Origin: Staphylotrichum longicolle
Lineage: Eukaryota > Ascomycota > Sordariomycetes > Sordariales > Chaetomiaceae
Length of the DNA stretch: 64,000 nucleotides
NCBI GenBank assembly: GCA_019096155.1
Contig: JAHCVI010000003.1
Span: 4,712,001-4,776,000 of the forward strand
Direction of reading: 5' to 3'
The notes below the pieces were generated by a model. It was given only the letters and a program-made list of their open reading frames with translations. It did no database searches and was not told the origin of the DNA. The position numbers and the translations under genes are program-made. Positions 54,478 to 64,000 of this stretch are shown one piece after another. Numbering within the stretch: position 1 is the first letter of the stretch; the number at the start of each line of letters is the position of its first letter.

Positions 54478-56361
54478 TTAGACAAAGTCACTCACACCAA
54501 AACTCGTCCTCGGCGACCTCTTCTCCTTCGGCACCCCCCAGAAGACCCATGGATCAGGCTCCTGTTCCACCACCTCAGGCGACTCCAATTCTCCCTCGAT
54601 CCGTTCCATGCTTGGAACAGGCTCGTCCGCCTCCGCCGGCACTTCCCCAACGTCACTGGTTGTCCGCTTAATCCGGCCCTTTCCCACCTTCTTTTTCTTC
54701 TTCGACACTCTATCAAGGATTTCGGTCTCTTCATGGCTCGGGATGGCCCAGGTGCTTCCGATCTCGAGGCTTGGAAACCTCTCCTGCTGCTGGCCCCACG
54801 CCTCCCATGAAGCGCCCGTTCTTGGTCTGATGTTCAAGGCGGGAGGCCATGTATGGTCACCGATTGTGTATGTCGGTTCAACAACGGGCTCTGGTTCAGG
54901 TTCAGGTTCAGGCATCGCCTGAGGCTCCTCGGGTCCCGGTGCGGGCTCTTGGGGTGCGGGTTCAGGCGCAGGCTCGGGCTCGGGCACAGGTTCAGGCTCA
55001 GGCTCGGGTTCAGGCTCAGGCTCGGGTGCAGGTTCAGGCTCGGGCTTGAGTGTTTTCGTCTTCTTCTTTAATGCATATCGATTATTAGCCGAGACTCAAA
55101 GTAGAGTTAAACCTGGTATGACATCCAGTTACCTTTTTCTTCATCTTCTTCTTCGCAAAGTTTCCACGAGTGTCTTCCTCACTGCGAGGCGGTTCAACAG
55201 AGACGGGGTCCGGCTCAGGGGCTGGTCCAAAATGAGATTGTGGCTCTGTGCCTGGTTCCGGTTTGGGCTCGCCCACGATGAGCGCTTGTTCTTCGCAGAG
55301 CGGCTCGCACTCAACTGCTTCTCGTGCTGGCTCTAACTCAGAATCCGCTTTGATGGAAGCTTCAGGCTCCCGGTTCCCAATGTTGGAGGGTGGCTGTGTG
55401 AGGTGGACTCGAAGCGCTGACCACCAAATGGGCCGGTCCCTGTTTGCTAACGTTTCGCGTAGAAGCCTGCACTCCTCTTCAGACACAGACGGCTCGGCAA
55501 TGACCTCGGGGACTGTGATCGGGTTATTGAGACGCTCAGTGCCGCGCATGCCGCCAGGGCTGGCGTCGGACCCGGTTGCTCGGCGAGGATCGTCGAATTC
55601 GTCGGTATCCTCGAATGAACTTTCGGTCAACGGAGTGTCATCAACACCGCCAGTTGCGCCCACTTCTTGGGCAGCCCGTGATTCCAAGATGTCGATGTAC
55701 ACCTCAAGCATGGAGCCAAAGAGGAACTTGACAACCGATGCGCTGTCACCAAAGTCATTTGGAACTGGGGCCTTTGATATCCTTCTCGGGCGCCGCAAAG
55801 CCTTTTTCGCAAGTGACTTGATCCAAGCATGAAACCAGGTGTCATTGCCGATGGGGGTGGGATAAGTCTCCTTGATCGCGTCGATGACGGTGAAGAGCTC
55901 GAGGTTGCACGCTGCCCTTTCGATGTGATGCCTGACCTGTGCTTCCAGACCGCCGAGCTCGAGGGTTCGAGCCAGAGCATAGATCTCCAACTTGGCGGCG
56001 AGGTCTACTAGACCAACATCAAGTGTCGGGTTTTGAGGCCCTGTCCACTTCAGCTGCCCATAGCTGCCGCAGTAGAGGTATGAAACCAGCGCATGGCCAG
56101 CGCTAATCGAGAATCGGCGCAGGTCGATGGTCACGGATGAGTCGAGAAGGAGGCCCAGCTTGGGGCATCGCCGCAGGACCGACCGCTGAATGGTGAGTGG
56201 GAAACCATCCGCAAAAGTGAGGGCCACCAGCCCGCTGCTAAATGGGCTGGGCAAAGTGTCAAAGTGTCAGCAAACGAGCCACGGAACCAACGCGTAGGTG
56301 AATAAGAATTTGTAGCATACGAAGATTCGAATCCAGCTTTGGCCTCTATCCAAACTTCCAT
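54478..56361 (-). CDS. BTB/POZ-type protein with proline-glutamate repeat linker
   Basis: Three exons: 56321-56361, 55133-56237 and 54478-55065; 1734 bp, 577 residues. The 41-bp first exon carries the ATG; the introns have gtatgc...ttag and gtaact...aaag ends. Residues about 15-125 have the fungal BTB pattern: ALTFADGFPLTIQRSVLRRCPKL, a VSYLYCGSYGQL strand, and LAAKLEIYALARTLELGGLEAQVRHHIE. BTB domains mediate dimerisation and often recruit Cullin-3 ligases. The middle is disordered and acidic. A KKKMKKK patch ends exon 2, and exon 3 opens with a long P-E-P-E repeat from a hexanucleotide array, then WPPALNIRPRTG. A second basic patch, SKKKKKVGKGRIKR, could be a nuclear localisation signal. 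Confidence 0.82.
54885..55050. repeat. GGYTCR hexanucleotide minisatellite inside the BTB gene
   Basis: Repeated GGCTCG/GGTTCA/GGCTCA units, interrupted at about 54915-54955; on the coding strand they give alternating Pro-Glu. Length changes in six-base steps would not disturb the frame. Confidence 0.85.
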
Positions 56362-56930
56362 GTTTGACTGGCTGTAATGGAGCTGATATTGGCTTGGGTG
56401 TGGTGATCAGGGGAGAGAATGACAGGAGCGAAAGAAAAGCTGGATAGAAACCAGACAGACAGGGTGCTCCCATCAACTTAAACTGCGTTGAATCATTTAA
56501 GCGCAGAGCCTTCCGGATCCGATCAGGCCACTGGCAGGGCAGCCTGCATACATGCCCAACAAGCAAGCTCAATTCGCGTGTATGCCCCTGAGATAGCCAT
56601 TCAGGTAACTCTGCTCGTTGCATTTCCTGAAAGTGCAGAAACTGGCGAAGGCCCGGATGGTTGTCACATATTGCTTTGCCAATCAGACGCCAATCGGACC
56701 CTCCATGTGCGGATACACGCATGTTGAAGTGAAGCGAAACCATAGCGACCAATGGAATAGTTTATTTTTTACCGAGTTTACAGCCCGAATTAAGTGGATG
56801 CCTGGAACGAGCATCCTCATTGAAGGCTCGCCACTCCACAGCAACTCTAACCAACTGCCCAAAAAAGACAACAACCCAATCTCACAACAAACACCTAACA
56901 GCTCCCGCAGCCCCTATTAATCCGAATGTA

Positions 56931-57409
56931 TCAAATACTGTTAAAAGAGGTATCGCAACCGCGATACTCTGGGGGGACGGGCTCGGCCAGGAGGTGCGTG
57001 ATGCGCACCCTCAGCTCATGCTGGAATCCGGAGATGCTCTCGTGCTGTCTGGCGACCGAGCTCCAGCGGTTCACCGTTTTATCAGAAGACAGCCAGCTCT
57101 CGGCCGCCGCGGCCAGCTCCCTTTTAGCCTTGTTGAAGAACTCGGCGCTGGCGCGGAGCTGGATGTTGGACTTGGTCTGCTCGGAGTCCAGGGCGTCGGA
57201 CTTGGAGTTCCTCTGTTCTCTTGTACAGGGCGTTTATCATGTTCCGGAAATCGGTGTACCGATTGTCTTCCGCTCGTCCCGGTGAGGGCCTTGCTGAGGG
57301 TTCCGTAGAGACCCTAGGGCCCGAACCCCTTGAAGTTGTACCGGTTAGCCTTCTCGTCGTTGATGCCACCTCGAGGCTCGCCACTGTCGAGGTCCCAGGG
57401 CGCTCATCA
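56931..57409 (-). pseudogene. Remnant of an unrecognised gene
   Basis: Minus-strand blocks with coding character lie in order directly behind the F-box/LRR gene: GINDEKANRYNFKGFGP (about 57335-57390), an in-frame TAG, then LYGTLSKALTG. NRYTDFRNMINALYK (about 57225-57275) is in a second frame, and NSKSDALDSEQTKSNIQLRA onward to WSSVARQHESISGFQHELRV is in a third, open to the stop at 56931. The N-terminus is missing because the preceding stop at 57410 abuts it. I do not recognise the family. The stop codon and two frame changes within 500 bp make this a decayed gene or several base errors. Confidence 0.55.
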
Positions 57410-59089
57410 TCATGATAATCCCTCTCCCGACTCCTCCGAGTCCGAAGACATCGACTTCGAGTAACCTGACTCCGAACAATCCGATTCAGAATAAACCATT
57501 GGCATCGGCACCATCTCCGGGCGTCCCGGTCTCGCAGGGAGAAGACCCCTTGAGTCTGCCCGCGGCATCGTCACGGCCTGGGTGACAGAATACGCGACAC
57601 CAGCGGCAGCAAGCACCTCGGCCAGATGTTCGCCCTCATCCCGCGGCGGGACCATATAGACCTCGATTGCCACCGCCTCCAGTCGCGGGAACCTCGCGCG
57701 CTGCTCCACGAGCGCCAGCAGATCTCGATACATGGCCGGCCAGTAGATGACGCCCCCCACCCTCAGCCGTCGCAGGGACGCCGGCAGCTTCGCAAGAAAA
57801 TCCTCTCCCGTCGTCTCGCGCAGACAGATACCATCGGCGGGGAACTCGGTCTCCGACGGCGCAAACACCGGACCATACAACAAGACCTGCTCGACCTCGA
57901 GCACCTCAAGCACCTCGAATCCCGCAAACCCCAACCCGTCCGGCTCCATTCCGGGCCCGTCATCATACCTCGCCCCGCAGTAGAAATACACCCCATTGCC
58001 GCTGTCCCCACCATCCTCCAGGTCCGACGGCGCGTGGTACTCGCGAAAGAAGACGGAATAGCACAGCCGGCGCAACGTCCCCCGCAGATGGCCCAGGTGG
58101 CGCGCCGGGTCCAGCACCACCCACTCGTGCTCGCTCGCGGGCGCGTCGTGGTACTCGAGGTCCTGGAGGGCTGGGCAGCGGTGGAGGATGCGCGCGAGCG
58201 CGGGCATGGCGATGCCGTTGAGCGAGAGGGTGCGGAGCGCGGGGAGGGGGACGTGCCAGGCCGCGTCGTCGTCGTCGTCGCGGAAGAGATGGCGGCGGCC
58301 CCCGCCACCGCAGTCCGGCGCGATGAGGGTGTGCAGGTTGGGCGCGTGCCGCAGGAGGTTGGCGGCCTCGCGGATGTGGTACGTGTCCTCTTCTGCGGGG
58401 ATGCGCGTCCGCGCGCCCGGGAAGACCAAGGTCATGAGGCTGGGCAGGGAGTAGGACCAGCTTGTCCAGTTGTAGTCGGCGGCTTCGTCCTCGGCGGGGA
58501 CGGGAACGTCGTGGAAGCAGAGCTGGGAGAGGGCCGGGGAAAGTGCGATTGCAAGGTCCCGCAGCTCCACGAACAGGGCCGGGAGTGACGAGTTTGCTCT
58601 GCGCTCGAGGTGGCCGGGGCCGAGAGAGAGAGCAGTTGGGCGGAAGATGCTGTCGACTTCGTAGGTGCGCCGTGTCCTCGCCTGGGCGTAGCTGAGGCCG
58701 CTACGGTTGCCGTTGAGCTCGGGTTGATAGAGGCCCAGCGCCTTGACGGATGCGGCGAGATTGGGGTTGCGGATGATGGCTTCGACGAAGCACTCGAGGT
58801 GCTTCTCCTGGCGGCGGTAGTCCTCCTCCTCACTCTCATGGTACCAATGAAACAGGATGGGCTGGGCAATGTCGCGAAGTCCTCGGGAGCATTGGCTGAG
58901 GGCGGAAATGGCCATCTGGTCCTCGTGGGCTGCCGTCACGGCTTCGGACGTCGCGTCCACGACACGGCCGACCCGGCAGTGGAAGCAGAGCGAGCAGCAG
59001 ATGGCCGAGATGAGCTCGGTTGGGAGGTTGAGTAGGCCCGCGTCGGGCTTGCCGCCATTGCTCGTCCGGATTGGCAACTCTCGCGCCAT
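57410..59089 (-). CDS. F-box/leucine-rich-repeat-like protein
   Basis: Single exon, 559 residues, first ATG at 59089. The N-terminal LLNLPTELISAICCSL is a degenerate F-box, followed by LSQCSRGLRDIAQPILFHW. The body alternates leucine-rich segments typical of fungal F-box/LRR proteins: LPALRTLSLNGIAM, CPALQDLEYHDAP, LGHLRGTLRRLCYS, FEVLEVLEVEQVLLYG and LPASLRRLRVGGV. These presumably form a substrate-binding scaffold for an SCF ubiquitin ligase. A D5 run (RDDDDDAAW) and an acidic serine-rich tail (SESDCSESGYSKS) are present. No introns or frame breaks. Confidence 0.85.
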   Translation of the reverse strand: MARELPIRTSNGGKPDAGLLNLPTELISAICCSLCFHCRVGRVVDATSEAVTAAHEDQMAISALSQCSRGLRDIAQPILFHWYHESEEEDYRRQEKHLECFVEAIIRNPNLAASVKALGLYQPELNGNRSGLSYAQARTRRTYEVDSIFRPTALSLGPGHLERRANSSLPALFVELRDLAIALSPALSQLCFHDVPVPAEDEAADYNWTSWSYSLPSLMTLVFPGARTRIPAEEDTYHIREAANLLRHAPNLHTLIAPDCGGGGRRHLFRDDDDDAAWHVPLPALRTLSLNGIAMPALARILHRCPALQDLEYHDAPASEHEWVVLDPARHLGHLRGTLRRLCYSVFFREYHAPSDLEDGGDSGNGVYFYCGARYDDGPGMEPDGLGFAGFEVLEVLEVEQVLLYGPVFAPSETEFPADGICLRETTGEDFLAKLPASLRRLRVGGVIYWPAMYRDLLALVEQRARFPRLEAVAIEVYMVPPRDEGEHLAEVLAAAGVAYSVTQAVTMPRADSRGLLPARPGRPEMVPMPMVYSESDCSESGYSKSMSSDSEESGEGLS

Positions 59090-62000
59090 TGTGTGCTGTT
59101 TTGGTTGTGGCTTGTTTTGTTTATTTTCTTTCCTTTTTTCTTTGGTGTTTCTCTGCAGCTCAGAATGGCTTGTATGTCCACGTTGGGCCACTCATATGTT
59201 ACAGCGAGTGAAATTTAAAAACAAGGCACGTGCGCTTGGGGTTCGCTTCACATAAAGTACCTACGCTGGCTTAAAGACGCTGTAGCACACAAGGGCTCTG
59301 TAAGGACGCGGGGCGGACGTGGTATACCAGTTGGATCACAGGTCTTCTGGACAGTGATCAAAAGCCTAAGCCTTCGCTTGGAAACCTCTAAAAGGCCATA
59401 GTCTTCGTGATTGATGTCCTAAGCAAATGCACCTGCTTGCCGCCTTGTCCCTAAGTTCGACTTGGCCCTGGCCTGTCTCTTCAAATACAGGCCCATAGGG
59501 AGAAACCTCTGAAAATACCATGAAACGAAAAATCTGGAATGTGCCCATCTCTAGTCAGAGCAATCTCCCTCTGAACGGGTGCGTTTCCCCCCTGTTCAGT
59601 AAGGTAGTATAATCCAAAGAAAGTTCCTAACATGATGGCGTTTGACCTTCTTGCGAGACTATTCTTCCTCCAAAGCTCCAAGCCCTTAACCTATCAGTAC
59701 CCCTCAGAGGTTGTTACTGGGATTTTGGTGCAGGAACATAACCCAGAGAACGAGGCCCATCCCTTCGACCGTACCAGCTCGTTCTCTCACACTAAACCCA
59801 CACCACACAGCCTCAAAGTATCTAGTGCTCATCAGACCCTACCACCAAATCTCGTGTTCCGCTTTGTGCAACGTAGTTGCGTCACCCAAAATACACCCAG
59901 CACCATGTGCCCTGCTTCTCAAACTCACAGTCAACACAGCCACATCACCATCGCAGAGAGTGACACTTGTGACACCCCATCACGAGCCAAGTCCGGACAC
60001 GACGTCCCAGTGACTTTCGCGCCAAGTTCCCATTCTCTTGAGACAAGGCGTGGGAAGCAATACGGTAGCCTTGCAGCGTCGGTTTGCTGCAATATCTCGT
60101 CAGGAAACTACCTAAGGGGCGGCCTCAATTGCCACCGCCCTTGACAATGTCCAGGAACAAGAAGGGCCGATTCGCCGTGGATACAGAGTAACGCGGGAAC
60201 ACGAGATGGAAGATGATGTATTAAGATCTATCACTTCAACAAGAATGACCAGAAACTGCCGAAAAAAACACAATCCGCCCCTCAAACAGAGTCCCTTTCC
60301 CATACGTTTCCTATCGGGTTCACATGTCACGACATACCCTTCCCAGCCGTTGTCATCTATTCGTCACGAATAAGAGTGTTTAAAAGGGGGATGTAGATAC
60401 TAAGAATACAGTTTCGAATGCTGTGGTGCGATTGATTAAATGAGGAAGGAGAAGGAAAGCAAACATTAATAATAGTAAGAATACCAATAACGATGCAAAC
60501 AGAGGCCAAGGAACTGAAGGGTATAATCATGATTCCATTCCGGTGTACCGAAATCGTCACGCTGTTCTCGAAGAAACAAGAAGCCAAAGCAATCCGAACC
60601 CCAGAAAATCAAATATCAGAAACGGTTCGCTGGAAGATGACGGACAGAAGAACAAACATCGGGGAAGATGAAGCATCGGAACCCGTGAGCATCTTTTGCG
60701 CCGGGAACAACACCTTTTCCCAGGAAGGGCGGCAAACAAAACCCAAGAGTGGTATCGGTTTGGTGACAGTGACGGTGGAGGGGCAACAGCACGGTGCCCT
60801 ACCCACATTGACGCGACGCACCCCTGCCCACTTGCTGGAGCCTGGAGGACTGAGACCGGTGAGGAAGGCAGAGGACACTTCTGTCATGAAGGAGCCCCAG
60901 TGTAGTCGAAGGCCCGCATCCTGGCATTGCGGCGTGATACACCACGGTCAGGAAACGGTCACCAACACCACTGCCCGGAGAGCTCGGCCGCCCTGTGACA
61001 GGAAGGTGTGATCCACGGCGAGCTGCAGGGCCAAGCCAAGGGACCCTGTTGGATGACGGGCGTGGTGCGATGTGTGGCCGAGAACCTGCCTCGCCGGTAT
61101 ATGAAGTCTCGGGACGGTGGGAGCGGCGTCGAGATCGTGACCACTAGGGTGAGGGCCGGGCGCACGGGGATGCGCAGCCAAGAGGGGGGGGGGGGCGATG
61201 TGTGTGTGTCTTGAAGCGGCTGTCAATTTCGTGCAGCATGCAGGAAGAAACGCATTCCGGTTGTGCCCGGTTTTGTTCAGATGCGGTCATGCAGCCAGGT
61301 CGATCGCGTTAACTCCGCAGTCAACAGTCCATCGGGCCAATCCAGCATTGTGTCATGGGCCAGTATGTGGCGTCCGGAAGATAAGGTAGGATTCCCGGCA
61401 CCGCTCGGGATGGCCGCCAGCAGACTTGGCGGACATTATGCAGCCACTCCCCTGTGTGAGGCACTCAGCGAGTTGGACGTTGGACGAGTTTGACGACGCG
61501 ATGCGACGCAAAGCCGGCATATGTTCGAGATGGCGACACAAATCCAAGATTGCTTCGCATGAACCACCCCGCGCCCAACAGCGTCGATAAATGAAGCGCA
61601 TTGATCTGCTGAGGGATGCGGGTCGGAGACTTTGACAGGTTGCATCGTGCGGTGGGTGTTGGGGGTCTCGGGACGTGCCTAGTGGTCGAGAAGGAGGAGC
61701 CGTTCTGCCCCTGATTGGTTGGCGCATCAACCAGCTGATCACTCCCTCCAACGGTCCCCACGCTGGACACACCACCACTTGATCCGGAATGGCAAGTTGG
61801 CTGGGAGCAACTTGTCCGCAAGCGTGCCGTCTCTCGAAGCGAGGCAAAAGGGTCTCGTATGTCGTCTGGTCGACCCGGTGGCAGGCAGGACCCTGATCTC
61901 CAAGGATCGTCCTAGTTGTTGGACCATTGCAGTCGTCGCCTGATGTTGTTGCCCCTGCTTTCGCAATCCCATGAGGTGTTGTCGTTTGGACGAACGCTTG

Positions 62001-62311
62001 TTGAAAGAGATCAGGGCCAAGGACGGCCGGCCCGCGCGGCTCTCAGCTCCCCTTGACCACCACCATCAATCTGCCGTGACTCATGGACACCACCCTCCTG
62101 CCACCCTGGGACACGAGATGGCCTCACGCGTGGCCGCGTCTCCCGCGTACTCCCCTCGGCTGGCAAGCGCTCCAGTTTCCAATAGTTCGTGGCAATCTCG
62201 CGTGGCCCGGCCTCGCCTAGAGCACCATGGGGTCGGCAAGGCGCTAGGGAAGAGGGGTGGCAGAGCTCTCCACCAGGCCTCAAGGCCCAAATGGTATGAG
62301 GCGTCACGCGC
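59090..62311. other. Gene-free 3.2 kb with a G12 run
   Basis: The longest stretch without a supported gene in the window. Short open frames have no recognised motif. Contains a G homopolymer of 12 at about 61184-61195 followed by a short TG repeat. It is the 3' flank of the MedA-type gene and the upstream region of the F-box/LRR gene; a long 3' UTR or noncoding transcript is possible but not shown. Confidence 0.4.
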
Positions 62312-64000
62312 TCAGGCACGCGGTGCACCCTCCCCGTAGGCTCCGCCACCATACACCGGGTTGTGACTGTGCCCACTGCCGGCCTGGCTGGGGTGGTATC
62401 CCTCCGCCACCGAGTAGGCCTCCCAGGTCCGCGACTGGCTCTGTGAGACGGGTACACCGGAGTGTTGGCCATAGGCTCCGCCATGCCCGTGATGCGCCGC
62501 GTGGGTGTGGTGTGGAGAGGATCCAGCCAAGCCGTACGGTGAGGTCAGGCTGTGTGTTGTGCCGCGATGGTCGTAAACTGACGGCAACGTTGAGAGGCGG
62601 AGACTGGAGCCAGGGACCGGGGGATCCGTCTTCAAAGCGGGAGACATTGCCTTGGTAGCTGCGCCGTACGTCGTCGGCCATGAGGGGCCTCCAGTCAAGG
62701 TGCGTGGGCTTGCGAGTGAGTCCGCGTGCGCGTGGTGGTGATTGGCGGCACCGACATAGCTTGCGGCTGCTGCCGCATCTGCTGCAGCGCTTGATGTTGT
62801 CGAGACTGGTGTCGGGGGCAAAGTCGGGTAACCTCCGCTGAGACCAACCGTGGTAGCAACGTGGGGAGACGTCGTCGGAGTCATCAGTGTCGTCGTCGAT
62901 GCGCTGTATTTGGAGATGATCTTGTAGAGCGCTGCCGCAAGATCTTTCCAGTGGAACACCTTGACGTCCTTCTCGATGTTGCGCGGCTTTGGGTTTCCGA
63001 ACCCCATGATGACCTTGAAAAACTCCTCGCTCTCAGCTCGGGCCTTGCTGACGGTTGCTGGGCGGAATCCCTCGAGATTTCTGCGGATTCGGTTCTTTTC
63101 GTCGACGCCAAACCGGTTTGGAGCAGCAAGAAGCTGCTCCAACAGATGGATCGTATCAACGGAGGTGACGTAGCATGCCTGCTTCTCCTCCCACCAGATG
63201 CAGCTGATGCAGATGCTGTGCGGCGGCCGCTCTGCCACACTTACGGGCTTGAAGCTGACCGTCAGGACGCTCCCGGTCTGCTGCTTCCTGAAGAGAACAA
63301 GTCTCCGCTTGTTTTCCCACTCTTCCTGCGACCAACCCTCCGCCATTGCTGAGAGATCGCCAGCAATTTTGAGAGTGGCCTTCTCCTGGTAGACACCATA
63401 CCCCGGAAATCCCCCAGCTGGCTGGGCCAGTGTGCTGGTCCTGATCAGTTGCGGCGTGGCGGGGGTTCCGTGCTGCAGTGGGTTCAGGCTTGACCGGGAT
63501 ACCGAAGAGTGTGCACCCTGAGAGAGGGCAGAAGTCGAGGCGCGAAGAGGGTCAAGCTGGCTACCAAACATCCATCCTGCTCCATGTGGTGATCGCAGCA
63601 TGGGCGGTGCTCGCGAGCAGTGGTCCGTGAAGGACGTCCCACGGTAGGATGACAACATGCCGCTGCTTCCTTGACCGTAACCCCCGGCCGGAGCGGTTGA
63701 GAAATCGGTATGGACTTGGGCTTGGGCGTGAATCTGCGCGGCGGCATCCGCGGCTGAGACATTGGGAGAGAAGCCGTATGTGTTTGCAGGTGCTTCGTCG
63801 GCAATCCCGTGGTGAGCAACGGGGCTGTCTGTTTTTGTCCGCCTCTGTGAGGTTTGGTGTGGTGGGCTGGCCCGGTGGACAGGTGATCTGGTCTTGGGGG
63901 ACCCCAAGTCGGGCGGGCTGCTGTCATCCGGCACCCCAACACCCGCAGCACCTCCTCCAGCGCCCCCTTGACCATCATGGTACGAAAACACGCCAACATT
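62312..64000 (-). CDS. medA: Medusa/Acr1-type developmental transcription regulator (5' end outside window)
   Basis: Open from base 64000 to a stop at 62312, about 562 residues visible. No in-frame ATG is seen near the edge, so the N-terminus lies outside. The conserved core (about 63420-62890) has YGVYQEKATLKIAGDLSAM, EEWENKRRLVLFRKQQTGS, ISCIWWEEKQACYVTSVDT, DEKNRIRRNLEGFRP, FFKVIMGFGNPKPRNIEKDVKVF and the ending KIISKYSAS. This pattern is that of fungal MedA (A. nidulans medusa; Acr1 in Magnaporthe; Ren1 in Fusarium oxysporum), nuclear regulators of conidiophore and conidium development. The flanks are Ser/Pro/Gly/His-rich and probably disordered. Identification is from memory of the family. 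Confidence 0.82.
   Translation of the reverse strand, partial: NVGVFSYHDGQGGAGGGAAGVGVPDDSSPPDLGSPKTRSPVHRASPPHQTSQRRTKTDSPVAHHGIADEAPANTYGFSPNVSAADAAAQIHAQAQVHTDFSTAPAGGYGQGSSGMLSSYRGTSFTDHCSRAPPMLRSPHGAGWMFGSQLDPLRASTSALSQGAHSSVSRSSLNPLQHGTPATPQLIRTSTLAQPAGGFPGYGVYQEKATLKIAGDLSAMAEGWSQEEWENKRRLVLFRKQQTGSVLTVSFKPVSVAERPPHSICISCIWWEEKQACYVTSVDTIHLLEQLLAAPNRFGVDEKNRIRRNLEGFRPATVSKARAESEEFFKVIMGFGNPKPRNIEKDVKVFHWKDLAAALYKIISKYSASTTTLMTPTTSPHVATTVGLSGGYPTLPPTPVSTTSSAAADAAAAASYVGAANHHHAHADSLASPRTLTGGPSWPTTYGAATKAMSPALKTDPPVPGSSLRLSTLPSVYDHRGTTHSLTSPYGLAGSSPHHTHAAHHGHGGAYGQHSGVPVSQSQSRTWEAYSVAEGYHPSQAGSGHSHNPVYGGGAYGEGAPRA

Noticed and set aside
57310..57340. RIP (C-to-T) as the cause of the TAG in the remnant
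   Set aside because: A single stop without an excess of TA-rich transitions around it is not evidence of RIP.
57626..58588. 320-codon plus frame opposite the F-box/LRR gene
   Set aside because: Shadow frame caused by third-position GC bias.
1..64000. CRISPR arrays, bacterial operons, transposons or viral genes
   Set aside because: None seen; the window is fungal chromosomal DNA without recognisable transposase or reverse-transcriptase motifs.

Overview
The window is nuclear DNA from a filamentous ascomycete, most likely a Sordariomycete. The evidence is short GT-AG introns (about 55-85 bp) with CTNAC-like branch sites, GC-rich codon third positions, no operons, and typical mould families: HET, Pth11-like receptor, F-box/LRR, nucleoside phosphorylase-NB-ARC-TPR and a Medusa-type developmental regulator. 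About 26 protein-coding loci and one tRNA were placed. Exon joins were chosen by hand from splice signals, phase and family continuity. For genes with continuous frames the summed exons are a multiple of three.

Layout. 1-4.8 kb: an NLR-like protein (3' end outside the window) and a PLAC8 protein. 5.8-10.9 kb: three neighbouring members of one unnamed C2H2-like/LFPG-motif family, one intact and two with broken frames. 11.9-20.4 kb: a UPF1-like helicase, an archaemetzincin-type protease, a class V aminotransferase resembling the ergothioneine lyase Egt2, and gluconokinase. 21-23 kb: a RhoGAP-like gene needing about five single-base corrections to read through. 25-28.2 kb: a divergent pair of oxidoreductase genes. 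28.4-30.9 kb: a Tse2-type ADP-ribosyltransferase toxin homologue, divergent from a HET-domain gene. 31.2-36.6 kb: a decayed F-box gene, an unnamed conserved protein and a secreted or membrane-anchored histidine acid phosphatase. 37.6-50.3 kb: sphingolipid delta-8 desaturase, a P450 with a GC-AG intron, a small secreted protein, an MFS transporter, an intron-bearing tRNA-Gln and a berberine-bridge-type oxidase. 52.6-59.1 kb: Pth11-like receptor, BTB protein, a gene remnant and an F-box/LRR gene. 62.3 kb to the end: a MedA/Acr1-type regulator (5' end outside).

The most interesting themes are the allorecognition/defence-flavoured set (NLR-like protein, Tse2-like toxin beside HET) and the three-copy zinc-finger-like cluster. 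A third theme is the repeated frame breaks, some clearly mutational (a 10-bp tandem duplication in the F-box gene) and some that look like single-base losses in short homopolymer runs and could be assembly error.
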